Shown piece by piece: positions 1-10,369 of a stretch of DNA of 64,000 bases. The notes below the pieces were generated by a model that worked only from the letters and a program-made list of their open reading frames with translations, had not been told where the DNA came from and ran no database searches. The translations under genes were made by a program, and so were the position numbers. The stretch's first letter is position 1. Every line of letters starts with the position of its first letter. The stretch is from Gremmenia infestans (lineage: Eukaryota > Ascomycota > Leotiomycetes > Helotiales > Hamatocanthoscyphaceae): NCBI GenBank assembly GCA_032629725.1, contig JAFEVB010000015.1, positions 1,302,001 through 1,366,000 of the forward strand. Direction: 5' to 3'.

Positions 1-456
1 TGAACTCCCGCAACTGCGTGCCAACATCAATCTCGCCATCTTTGTTCAATAACACTGACAACAGTGCCTGTGTACCGCACGCATTCTGTATAGTTTGTGC
101 GGCGAAGAAAAGATTCTCGGCGGCTGCGTAGTCGTATTGTCCGTCTTTCGGCGTGCCGTCTGTGTTTGCTTTCTCGCCCGTAGGGTATTTGAAGAGGAAG
201 ATGACGCCGTAAACGGGGGAGAGTTGCCGTAGGAAGTCCGCGTCGAGTGCGATTAGCTCTTCGAATTGCACGTCCTTGACGCCTAAGTTGTCCAGCAGGA
301 AGGTGAAGACACCCTAAAAAGTGTCAGCGGGCGAGCGACGTGGGAGTGGATTCATTTGAACGAACCGCATCGGATTCAACTGTGATGGAGTCAGTAACGA
401 TAAAAGCACAACATTGAGATGAGGAACTACATACTAGTATTCCAACCCCCACTCAT
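1..456 (-). CDS. UCH37/UCHL5-type ubiquitin C-terminal hydrolase, 5' part
   Basis: Peptidase family C12 cysteine protease. The UCH37 branch removes ubiquitin from substrates at the proteasome or chromatin. Exons read on the minus strand are 456-435, 379-366 and 313-1, and the gene runs off the left edge. The start ATG at 456-454 opens MSGGWNTIESDA, the conserved UCH37 N-terminus, followed by GVFTFLLDNLGV. The segment FFAAQTIQNACGTQALLS holds the oxyanion-hole Gln and the nucleophile Cys of the family (Q-x5-C). The catalytic His and Asp lie beyond the edge. The second exon is only 14 nt, but its IESDA codons are needed to match the family. Introns are 55 and 52 nt, with GTATGT and GTTCGT donors. 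Family assignment is firm. UCH37, rather than the short UCHL1/3 group, is inferred from the N-terminus. Confidence 0.93.
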
Positions 457-1265
457 TTTCGAAATTTTATCGAAGCCAAGTGCTTGGGATTGCAGGTTAG
501 TAGACTTCAAATGTTAGATATTCAAGGCGCCCCGAGAAGACGCGATCGACGCTAAGTGAATCCCTGACACTCGTGATGAACACAGAAAGCGGCACCCGAC
601 TTTTAATGTCTCACTCCGCTTGCTACCCTATAAATTGGTGCCGCTTTGTCTGTCCACCACGAGACCATGATTCAGCTTCAAATGTTTATAATTGGAGATA
701 GACTTCAAGGAGACTCATGCTACTAGGTGGCTTAATCCATGCTCGATATTGAAATGATTTCTTATTCTTCGAGGATTAAGGGAAGCTTCATATGATTTCA
801 TCGTGGGTTCACCAAGACCAAATTCAGGGCTATGTTTGGAATAATAGCTTCTTAAATATTTCTTTACACTCTCGTTGCATCCCCAGTGCTGCTCTGCTAG
901 TAGCATTACACAATAATCGCTATATTATAACGCCTGTAAATCATTTTCCAATGTCCTGAGCTCCCTGGCTCTCAAAAACGCCATTTTCCATGCATATGCT
1001 GCCGTGTCTAATAAGGACCGTGGGTATCTATCTAAAAGGATTGTGGGGGTATCATCTATAAAGGATCGTCGGCGCTAGTATTCATACAGAATCATCATAG
1101 CGAAGTCGTGAATCGTGAGTCGTATTCGAACATATTTAAGGAGAGTCGTGAGATAATTGAACAATAGATATTAAGCGAGAATCGTGTAAATGCGAGACGC
1201 GTAAAACAAGTCGTAAATCATTATGAGGTGTGGTGTCCGAGGTTCGTGGTGTCGGGTGAGAGGTA
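457..1265. other. intergenic region between UCH37 promoter and Zn2Cys6 gene 3' end
   Basis: No gene is visible. It should contain the UCH37 promoter (near 457-700) and the 3' UTR of the regulator. A cluster of short direct repeats of the form A(A/G)TCGT lies at about 1104-1216. No tRNA-like or transposon-like structure is seen. Confidence 0.6.
1104..1216. repeat. cluster of six A(A/G)TCGT direct repeats
   Basis: Near-identical octamers AGTCGTGA, AATCGTGA, AGTCGTAT, AGTCGTGA, AATCGTGT and AGTCGTAA occur at about 1104, 1112, 1119, 1144, 1180 and 1209. They lie just downstream of the Zn2Cys6 gene, so a transcript of that gene would read them as TCACGA(C/T)T-like elements in its 3' UTR. No function is assigned. 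Confidence 0.5.
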
Positions 1266-3284
1266 TTAATTCTCGCGGGCTTTCCCCTTGCCTGGAGGTG
1301 GAGCCGGAGATGGGTAACGGGCAGGATAACTTGGTAGGTGAGACATTGGGGACAGATGTTGCATGTGCTGATCCTCTGACGAAGATTCGACCTTGATTCG
1401 ACGTTCATGGAGTGCTTGAGGTTCGATTGTGTAAATTGGAGAAGTCCTGGGCGAGATGTTAAATTGGTTCGTCCAGATTATATCCACACGGTCGGAAGCA
1501 CAAACCCGCCGAAATTGGAGCCGGAGCCCGGTCCTTCATACAGGGCAAAATCATCCCCATGGTCACTGTAGACAATTGATCCTTCTCCAAAGGCTGATGA
1601 TGCTGGGCTTTGGTAGCCTCCAAATCCGCTGGGCGATGGGATCCCGAGGTACTGGTTGGTGAAGGGATCTAGTGTCAAAGGACTCATAGCAGTGGCCGAG
1701 ATCGGATCAGGCGGCATGGTCATCAAGTGTTCTTGACTGTAGGTAAAAGCTGGATTGCCGTAAGGAGAAAGAGACAGAGTGCTTGGAAAGCTTTCTTCCA
1801 TAGTGTAGGTAGGGCCACTGAATGTTGGGAAGGAGGCTGTTCTCTCAGGCTGTACCCAGCCCATGCGGCTTCTGAAGTTCGAGACCATATCAATGGGGTA
1901 TTCCATGAGATCTAGTGGAGTCTGCATGTCTACGTCGGAAGTCTGCGAGACGTGGATAGAAAAAAGTCTACGAGCGATTTCCTCAATCGGGCCCAGAGAT
2001 AGACTTCCAAAGTATGCGGCTCCCACTTCTGGAAATAGGGGTTCAACCACCAGTGCCACTGTGTAGTAATGTGCCAGAATGAGAAGGGTAGATTGGGATC
2101 CCCTGGTCTGTTGCAAAAACATCACCGGAAGCCAGAACAACCAGGCTCGAAGCGGGTTGAGCATTTCGAAGCGCTGGGCGGCAGTGTGGCTTGGGGAAAC
2201 CTTCCGAACACCCCTGACAAAGCTCATGAGCTGTTGAATGGCCTGGGAATCTTCGTTGTGCGCCTTCAAATGTGATTCGAGCCTTTGGAGCTGTCCATAG
2301 GCTTGTGAAAGTGCATCCAGATCTTGCTTTCGAGGGTTGCTAAGCTTCTTGGAACCCGGAGCTGGTGATGGAGGTGCGGTTGGGAAAGTGCTCTGCTCTG
2401 CAATAAATTCTCCGAACTGAGACTCGTTCTTCCATGGTTGCATAGCATCAATGACGGACGATGTTCCATGCATCAATTGAGTCCAACCACGCCATTCGGA
2501 GGCTTGCCAAGACAGTAGAAGAGAAGCTGCAAGAACAGCATCGGAGGATGGCCTAGAGAAAGCCCCGATAGCTTCATGCAACCCTTTCAAGGCAATCCCT
2601 CGATGCTCGTAAGCCATGTTATGGGCAAGCGGGCATTCCGTGGTAAAAGCAATGTGGGTTGCTGAGAAGGCTAGCAATGCATGCATGACAAAGCCGTAAT
2701 CAGTGCCGATTTTCAAAAAACTAAAACTGTCAGCACCGAAGATGTCTCCGTACCAATTGCCACTTACAGTGGGATTTGCCGAGTCCAAATGGTGAAATTG
2801 CTGGCATCATGAGCTCCGAGTTCGCTGGAGATGGAGGCGACATGGTGAATCAAGCGGAGGTCCTCGACTGAGAAGAATTGGGGAGACGGGGCTGGAAATA
2901 TGTACAGGTCGGGAAACGGAAAGTTTCCAGTCTGTTGCCAACGCTGAATCTCGGCCTCAATCTCAGGAGTCCACAACAAATCTGCCTTCTCAGGAGTCGG
3001 CGCTCGCTCTTCTTGAACTGGCATGTCCATGTAAGGACAGCGACAGTTATGCTTAGTGCAATTTCGGCTACAATGGAGAGTTAGTACTTGAATAAAGTTG
3101 AAGAATTGCATTCGGAACCTACCATTGGGGGAAATTCTCATCACAGCGAATGTGTCTGCGTTTACAGGTCTCACATCCTTTGCGAGACTTGGTGTGACTA
3201 GGCAATGGTTAGTATATGTTGAAGTGGAATAATGTAAGAGAGATCGTACCTCCGGCGAGGAGGTCCACCACCTGGGCCAGCCAT
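1266..3284 (-). CDS. Zn(II)2Cys6 fungal transcription factor (Upc2-like architecture)
   Basis: Nuclear sequence-specific regulator. Minus-strand exons: 3284-3250, 3197-3123, 3067-2768, then 2720 onward. The zinc cluster is C20-x2-C23-x6-C30-x6-C37-x2-C40-x6-C47, with HIRCDE and CRNCTKHNCRC between and around the ligands, and is split over the first three exons. The rest is the helical middle region common to Upc2-like regulators (for example HALLAFSATHIAF and LLLSWQASEWRGW), then a Ser/Pro-rich tail. Two ends are possible. Reading on gives a stop at 1478 and 550 aa. Splicing a 59-nt intron at 1505-1447 (GTTTGT...CAG) adds a protein-like tail ending at 1266 and gives 601 aa with an IKVE sumoylation-type motif. 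I prefer the longer form. The target genes are unknown. About 7 kb upstream is free of genes. Confidence 0.82.
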
Positions 3285-4553
3285 TGAGGTGAGGCTTGGG
3301 GGGAGTTGATAGAAGACGACGACGAGGCTTGAACGAGTGAAAGCCAACGACGAGGTGATCTTAGGGCTGTTAAAACAAAATTAGATGTAGAAGTTCTTTA
3401 ATGCTGGTCGAGTGACAGTGAGAAGTGGGACCAGGATTTTGCTGGACTCCGAGGCTGCCGGGTAGATGTAAGCGTCGAATTTGGAAAGCGAGCGTGGTAA
3501 GGCTACAAGAGCCTAGGGGTTTAATTGTCTTTTATCAAAGTACAGCCAGGACTGGTTAGGTGCAGCGGCTGAGAGCAACGTAGCTGTGTTGCAATCTCGA
3601 TATATAGCGGCCGAGGTAGGAACAAATAAGCATAAACGCAGCGTTCTGCTTCAAATGCCGGATGCTGGGCGGGTGAGATATTAGGGTGGCACAAATTGGT
3701 GTTTTTTAGTAGTTTCCCAGGTGATTAATCGTAGGCTGCGTGAGATCGAGATAAATTCAAATTCCTCCGAAGGTTTGCTGTGGGGGGGTTCGTTCGGTTC
3801 GGGCTGAATATGGCTACGCAACGCAAAGCGAGTGACAGGAGCCGACGAGGGCTTCCTAGGAGATAGATGCACACAAGCGAATGTGGTGAGGGGAGTCTGC
3901 AGCAGCGAGCGAGTGTATGGGCTGAATGTCTGTCTGTTGTGTCAATGATTCTGGAAAAATGTAGCTGGCGATGGTCGAGTCTTAATAGCCTGTTGGGTGC
4001 GGCAGAAAGCCGAAATAGGGAAGGTGAAATATTGTGGCTCAGGCATGGAGGAAGAGGGAGGGTTGGCGCTTGTATGAAGCCTGCATTGGTAGGGCAGGGT
4101 TGGGTGGTTAGTGTACGCGGGAGGCATGCCTCCCATGGCAGGCTACAACGATATGGTCAGCGGGAGGAGGTGGTCATCTTAGGTGGAGCCAGAGGCACGA
4201 GCTTTGAGCCTGCGCTCCGTACAGTAGGGTTTAAGCACTTGCTTGGCATGTTAGTGGCAGCTGGTGGTTGGGTGGTGGTGGTATTTGCTAATACTTCGTA
4301 ATAATTGGGTACGGAGGAGGTACGTGGAGCAGCAATACAGTACCTAGGTAAGAAACGTGGGTGGTATTTTGGTCACGGCCAGTCAGTGGCATGCCATACA
4401 GTAGCGATACCCGTTTGTGCATCATACATCCATCGTACATAACCTTAGTGAACCATTTATTTAGTAGAATGGGTCTTGGGGGCGCATAGCCGTGTAACCG
4501 TGAAGTGACAGTACATTACCGTCCACTACAAATGAGGGTGAGAGTAAGAATGG

Positions 4554-4572
4554 GAGAGAGAGAGAGAGAGAG
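4554..4572. repeat. (GA)n microsatellite
   Basis: Uninterrupted GA dinucleotide run of about nine units in the gene-free region. Confidence 0.9.
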
Positions 4573-6314
4573 GACCGGGCGTTAGAAATTTAGACAGCTA
4601 CTGCAGAGCGGCCTGTGAAAGAAGGTGTGTTACTGGTAGTTGAAACGAATCAAGTCATGTCATGGTAGGGCAGTGCATGGTAGACATGTTCATGTGTTGC
4701 CAGCAAAAAACCCTTCGCAAATTTGTCTCTTCCGGAAACCTTTCGTAGGTAGGCAACCTAAGAATTCCCCTTTACCAACCGTGGACACAATTCTCTTCGA
4801 AATGAAGTTATGATCTCCTGTTGGTTCTCCGGACCGCAGCTACTTCCGTACTAACTGTACTGTACTGTATGGTCGGGCGCGATCAGAAGATGTGAGATGT
4901 GTACTTGGATTAAGGTAAGACAGGGATTTCTGCGGAGCATAAGCGGCATGGGTATGATGCGTAGTGTGTTTCCAAAAATAACGCTTCCAAAAGGAGGGCT
5001 GCATGGCCGTGAGGTTCCGCTTGACTACGGAGTACGGAGCGGAGCACTGTGACCTGCCCCTTGATGATTGGTTTGACATCTGATGGTTCGTTAGTAGTTA
5101 GGCGACTCGGGACCCCGACGATTCAACGATTACATTTCAGAGCCGGCCCGGGTTTCGTCTCCTCAAAAGTAATTCTGTTGCCTAACGCTATGGCATCTGC
5201 CAAGGTCCAAACCAGGCCGAGCGCCTTTTGCACTTGGCTTGGCTTGGTGCACCGAGGCATCGTTGGCCATTCTGCCATCCACGCCCCCAGGACAGCGACG
5301 AGGCGGCCAATGCGGAAACAGGGTATACTGCACTGCGTTGCGCTCTGGCGGCTTATGCTGTCTATTTTATTGGCGATATAGTATCTATCCCCCTGCAATA
5401 TGCGGCTTCCTATGATTCCTGTTTTGTGCAACAGATCGAAAACGGCTTTGCGGTGGATGGGCTTTGGACTAGAAGAGAAGAGAGCTCTGAGGCGTCGACT
5501 AGGGGTGGTCATCGCTTGCTATACTCCGCCTCCCACCTCCCACCACCATGCCTCTTTCTCACCAAGCACACAGGGTCTTCTGGTGCGACAACGACCAAAA
5601 CCCCTGTGAGCGCATCATAGTCGCTGCATACGGCTAGTAAGACAGGGACCCTGAAGATAGACGAGATGTCAATTGATTCGGTCACTCGTTCTGAGGGAGG
5701 TACCATCTCGTGTTCTAAAACGCATCTTACCTTACAGTACTAACTTTTTAACATGAGCCTGGGTGGCTGTGCAAAACAGCGGCTGTGGGGGGCGGCGCCA
5801 TCAATAGTCGCTCGAAGCGCCGCACTTTCGACCAGATGTGTAAATTGCCTGAATTTACAAGTATATACCACACATTTTAGGTAGATTCCCAGTTGTCCCT
5901 GAACTAAAGTAGTTGAGCACAAACCGAGCAGTTTTCAATTCATCGCACTTCGCCAAGGAGAAATCCCCGAGTCCGGCTCAAAAGGGCCATGGGTTCGAGA
6001 CTGACTGGTGACGGTATAACGTAACAAAACGACTTTCATGCCTCGGCTGGAGCGAGTCGCACTGTTACAAAGTAATTACTTGGAAGTATTCGCTTGTCCT
6101 GGTGGTCCAATGTCCATGATTAAGTAAGCTTCCCTTGAGTCGAATAAAGGAGATGGCGAAGATCAAGGTCAAAAAAAAGAAAAGAAAAAAAAAGCTTAAA
6201 ACTCTAAGCGTATGTTCCTAGTGGTGATCTGTACATCGCATATCCGAAAATGGATTTCTCACACGACTCCGAATACGTCGGAAGAAAATGCAAGCGCCTT
6301 CTATGCCCGTCGAA

Positions 6315-6339
6315 GTCTTCTTTCTTTCTTTCTTTTTTT
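6315..6339. repeat. (TTTC)n pyrimidine tract
   Basis: About four TTTC units followed by a T run. A complementary-type A-rich tract (A runs broken by G) lies 120 bp upstream, at about 6171-6195. Confidence 0.8.
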
Positions 6340-7169
6340 GCATGCAGAGATCTTTGTTTTCCTGGTGACCCAACCAGAGTTTAGGCGTAAAAGGAATTAT
6401 TGACCAGACTCTTGGTAACTAGTGTGTAATAGAAGTCTTGAACGGCAGGGTGTAGTCAATTATAGTTCGCTTGGCTTCGATATCAAAGCTGATTGGTAGG
6501 GGTGGTAGTCCACTTCTTCTAGTTCGTTTTTGCCGTCCCGAGGTACAGGATATATGGTTTTGGCCGTTCTGACCATTCTTGACCAGTTCTGACCAGAATT
6601 CGATTATTCATAGCGGATCGTATCATTGCCTTGACCGGTAAAAGTATGAGAGTAGTTTGTCTTCAAACTGTGAGACTTTGGATATGACAAAAATATTTCT
6701 TTGTGATAGCCGAAGTCCGAGTAAGGCCGGTGAGCTCTCACCGCCTGCTATAGCAACAATGGGGTTGTGCTGACAACGGTTTTCGGAGTTGATGGTTCAG
6801 TTTCGATCCGGCGGTGTTTACTGTACGGAGGTGCTGGCCGTTGATTGTTGCCTGCAAAAGAAGAGTTTTATCGAAGTCCGAGACCGTCGCCCTATTCCGT
6901 AGTGTTCTGCATGCCATTCATTCATCGACATCAAGGATGTGGATGTGGATGTGGCGGCGGCGCCTAGCGTGGGCATAGGCGTGGGCATGTGCATGCAAGG
7001 CTAAAAGCAAAAGCTATAATTAGTGTAAAATTCCTTCTAGAAGAACGTCAATCGCACCCTAACGAGCAACCCGGCTGTGACAAAGCGATACAACGTAACA
7101 TACTGTAGCTGCAAATCATCCAATCTTCTCCCTACAGGCTACAGTACATGGCGGTACCAAATGCCCGAC

Positions 7170-7190
7170 ATCATCATCATCATCATCATC
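7170..7190. repeat. (ATC)7 microsatellite
   Basis: Seven perfect ATC units within non-coding sequence. Confidence 0.9.
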
Positions 7191-8183
7191 GGCAGACTGA
7201 TGATAATGGACCGGCAATTTCGGAAACCTTCCGAACATTGCCGACAGAAAATTACTACAGTACTGATAAGGTACTTGTAATTGAGAAATATTTCTGTTTG
7301 CAGGCTCTTAGCCAGTAATGATAATCTGTTGGGCATTTTCCACATGAACATGCCATCCATACTGCACAGAGACATTTTATGATAAAGTGCTTAAATGATA
7401 TAATAAGGCAAGTGTCCGGTGCAGTTGAATCATCTGGTGAACAATATATTTCGGAATGGATTTCTATATTATCGAAGCATCATGCCACCCAATAACTCGT
7501 GGGGTTTAGGGCGGTGAACTGTGTTGGGAACTCCAGCTTCAGCCCTCTGCATTTTGTCTCAAATTGGCGAGAAACTCAAAACGCTGGCATGCATGAATAA
7601 CCGCGGCTGGGGTCTTGATTCCTGACTCGAGAGTCTTGAGGCACTTTGGAAGATTATGGGTTCTTCGGGGGAGCACCTTGTTGTCACATCACAGTACTCC
7701 TAGAGTAGCTTGGGCAGAAGAGACCCAGATATGCTCATAGTCTTTGACTCGCCATAGCATCATAATTTACAAGGATTTGTTATTGTTGTTACCCTGCCCT
7801 CAATGCCCTCAGCCCTGGCTGGTTTTAATTTTATTTATTTAGGCTTCTTCTCGCTTCTCGCGAAATACGAACTCTTTTGGGGCATATTTTGGACCCTGGA
7901 AGTTGATAAACGGTTAGGCTAGATCCGAAAGTAGATACGGCATCGAGCAAGGCTCATCAACACCATCCCCCACTCGGGGTTTGAGATCAACGAGCTCGGT
8001 TGGAATTAACGGTACTGTACAGCCTCGCCTAGAAGAAAACCAATGAGAGAGGCCATGGAGAGCCTTGGCGGGAAGCGTCGTTGGTCACGAATGACACACT
8101 AGTATCAGAATGCCATTAATAAGTACCAAGTAGGCAGGTACCTAATATGACGGCGATCTACAGTACGGTACAAAGGTACGGTG

Positions 8184-8218
8184 CTTGTAGTTGTACTTGT
8201 ACTTGTGCTTGTACTTGT
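8184..8218. repeat. (CTTGTA)n minisatellite
   Basis: About six imperfect copies of the hexamer CTTGTA (variants CTTGTG and GTTGTA). They follow directly on a run of GTAC-containing words. Confidence 0.8.
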
Positions 8219-8327
8219 CGCTGATTCATGTGTGCGAGTAAGAGATTTGGGCGGTGAAGGGTAGAAGAGGAGATATCATTTTTCAAGAAGGCACACTCGT
8301 GACCTCGATTCCCTCCATCTGTCTGGT

Positions 8328-8394
8328 GGAGTGGGGTGGAATCAAGTGGGGTGGGGTGGAGAGGAGAGGAGAGGAGAGGAGTGGAGTGGAGGGG
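8328..8394. repeat. purine-rich GGGGT/GGAGA low-complexity tract
   Basis: Tandem GTGGG and GAGAG pentamers on the plus strand give a 65-bp strand-asymmetric G-rich block. The composition could support unusual DNA structure, but nothing functional is shown. Confidence 0.8.
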
Positions 8395-10369
8395 ACGAAG
8401 TGGACGAAGTGAGTTATGAGTTGAAAAATGGGATAATAGGATGATCGAATCAAATCATAGGTGAGCAACGGTAAAAGCTGGGGTCTTTAGCGCACAATAT
8501 TATATCCCTACTGAGCTCTAAATCTATTCCCATCCCATTACCACTTAAATATTATCCACTACTATCACAGTTTATCTCCAAATACCTACAAGTGCAAATG
8601 CAAGTACAGTATAAGCAAACTACTAAAACGTCGTTTCTAGTACACTATAAACTGATTACTCTCTTGATTACTCTCTTGCTTGAGTCTCTTGGCGCGTGCA
8701 TTGACATTGACAGCCCTGGTTGAATCAACTCAACTCAACCCAGCTATAGGCTACCGGCCTTCTACTGTTGGTATCCAAACAAAGTGCCATATCGAATGTA
8801 CCACCATAAACGGCCCGGTATCGTTATGCTGTATCATAACAGCTCACACCATCAGCCCATCAGCTGCTATACGTCTCTTACACCGGCCACTCGGACTCTC
8901 CGTCCTTCTATTCTATTCAGCTATCAAGTTTGCTACACTACAGTACACTACACTACACTGCATGATTAATCGTCCATTACTGTGTCCTGATGGAACGTTC
9001 ATCGCTCATGCTATGCTATGCTATGAAGCAATTCGCCTCTGATCAGCATTAATTATACTCAGAGTACAATACATACAGTAAGCGCTGTTTTGACTTCGTA
9101 CCTAATACCCCTTCTCGTCGCCTCGCGCAAATACTCGGGCCGCCAGCACATGGTTGTGGCTGCATGGTTTCTCAAGGCAGCCGCCAATTGATGTTTAATT
9201 ATAACCTTCAATAAAAAGGGGCTATTATGGAGCATACTCTGTTACTGTAATAGCTTCAAAGCTAAGATCCGATGATTCCAAAGAACACCCCCCTTCCACC
9301 CCCCTCGCTCCCCTTTCTCCCGCACGCACTTGGCTTTACAGTACCATACTTTCCCCCTCGAGTTATTGTTTCACCGAGATGCCAGGAACCGGAACTGAAA
9401 ATTTGCCTACAAGTCCGCATGCACAATTAGATTAGATCACATCTCACAAATTGAGTTTTATCCCAAATCAGCAATCCTGTAAACTTTGTATGTAGTTCAT
9501 GCAATTACACGTTTCTGACTCTTCTCGATGTGGTGTTCGAGTCGAAGCAACAGATACCTTAGTAGTAAGGCGTGTTTCTAAATCAACCCAAGCCAAGATA
9601 GAAACAAAAGAATTCGAAGTTTCAAAGAATTCCGGTCAAAGTCGGACCACGGCCACAGCGAGACAAATAAGAGATGCGAGACGGTGAACTACCCCCGCCG
9701 GCCCGTGTCTTTTCTACCATCCCGCACTGGATTTATGGTTAATTTTCTTTCGTAATGATACACATAAAACAATAACCATAAACCCTCAAAAGGAGGGGAT
9801 ATTGACCAATGTTTTCTTTGCATTTAAGGGAGCATTCAGTGCGAGCCAATTAGTTACCTCAGCCAGCCCCAGCCCAGGGACTCGGTCCCGTAATGCTGCA
9901 TGATGATGAGATTCATCTCCGGGGGATGTTTAGACGGAATGGAATCACCTCACCCAAGGTCTAGAGGATAGACAGTAAAAAGCAGTTCTTCTATATACCG
10001 TATTCCATTCAAATGAGTCAATTCCGAAGCGATGAAGTGACCTCAAAAGGAACCTCGCTACCTTGGGCCCCTTTGCACCTCTCCAGCATTGCTCTATTCC
10101 TCCCATCAAATCCTCGTTGCGAAGTACAACCATCGTCAACTATCTAAAATGCTAGCAAAATGTCATCAGGTGTAAAAGGAAAATGATATCTAACTTGCTC
10201 GCTTGGCCGCAAACTGCAAACCACATTTTATCAAATGCAAATGCTCTTTTGGATCTGATTCCTCCGCATGCCTTCGTGGATACAATATCATGTCGCTTTC
10301 TTTGCTCTTTATCAGACTTGCACCCCTCCTTTACGCCCCCAATTGTCCTAAAAAAATGGAGCTTTCTAT

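Larger units (their letters stand above)
3285..10369. other. about 7.1 kb gene-free region upstream of the Zn2Cys6 gene
   Basis: No open frame here shows family-like protein sequence, convincing splice structure or codon bias. The longest frames (up to about 145 codons, at 3867-4301, 5123-5620 and 8680-9042) have no conserved motifs. The region holds simple repeats (GA at 4554, TTTC at 6315, ATC at 7170, CTTGTA at 8184, purine-rich tract at 8328) and many GTAC-centred words. It would contain the promoter and 5' UTR of the regulator at its left end and the 3' UTR of KAP104 at its right end. A long non-coding transcript or a decayed gene cannot be excluded. Confidence 0.6.

Noticed and set aside
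3867..4301. 144-codon plus-strand open frame upstream of the Zn2Cys6 gene
   Set aside because: No conserved motif, no splice context, Gly/Arg-rich reading of a G-rich stretch; probably chance.
5123..5620. Overlapping frames on both strands of about 130 codons
   Set aside because: Mutually overlapping on opposite strands and without family-like sequence; typical chance frames in GC-richer DNA.
5985..6010. GGGTTCGAGAC, a B-box-like word suggesting a tRNA
   Set aside because: Flanking bases do not form a T-arm or acceptor stem and there is no A box at the right distance.
8680..9042. 120-codon plus-strand frame
   Set aside because: Sequence is driven by short tandem words (CTACAC, ACTCTC); no domain or signal peptide.
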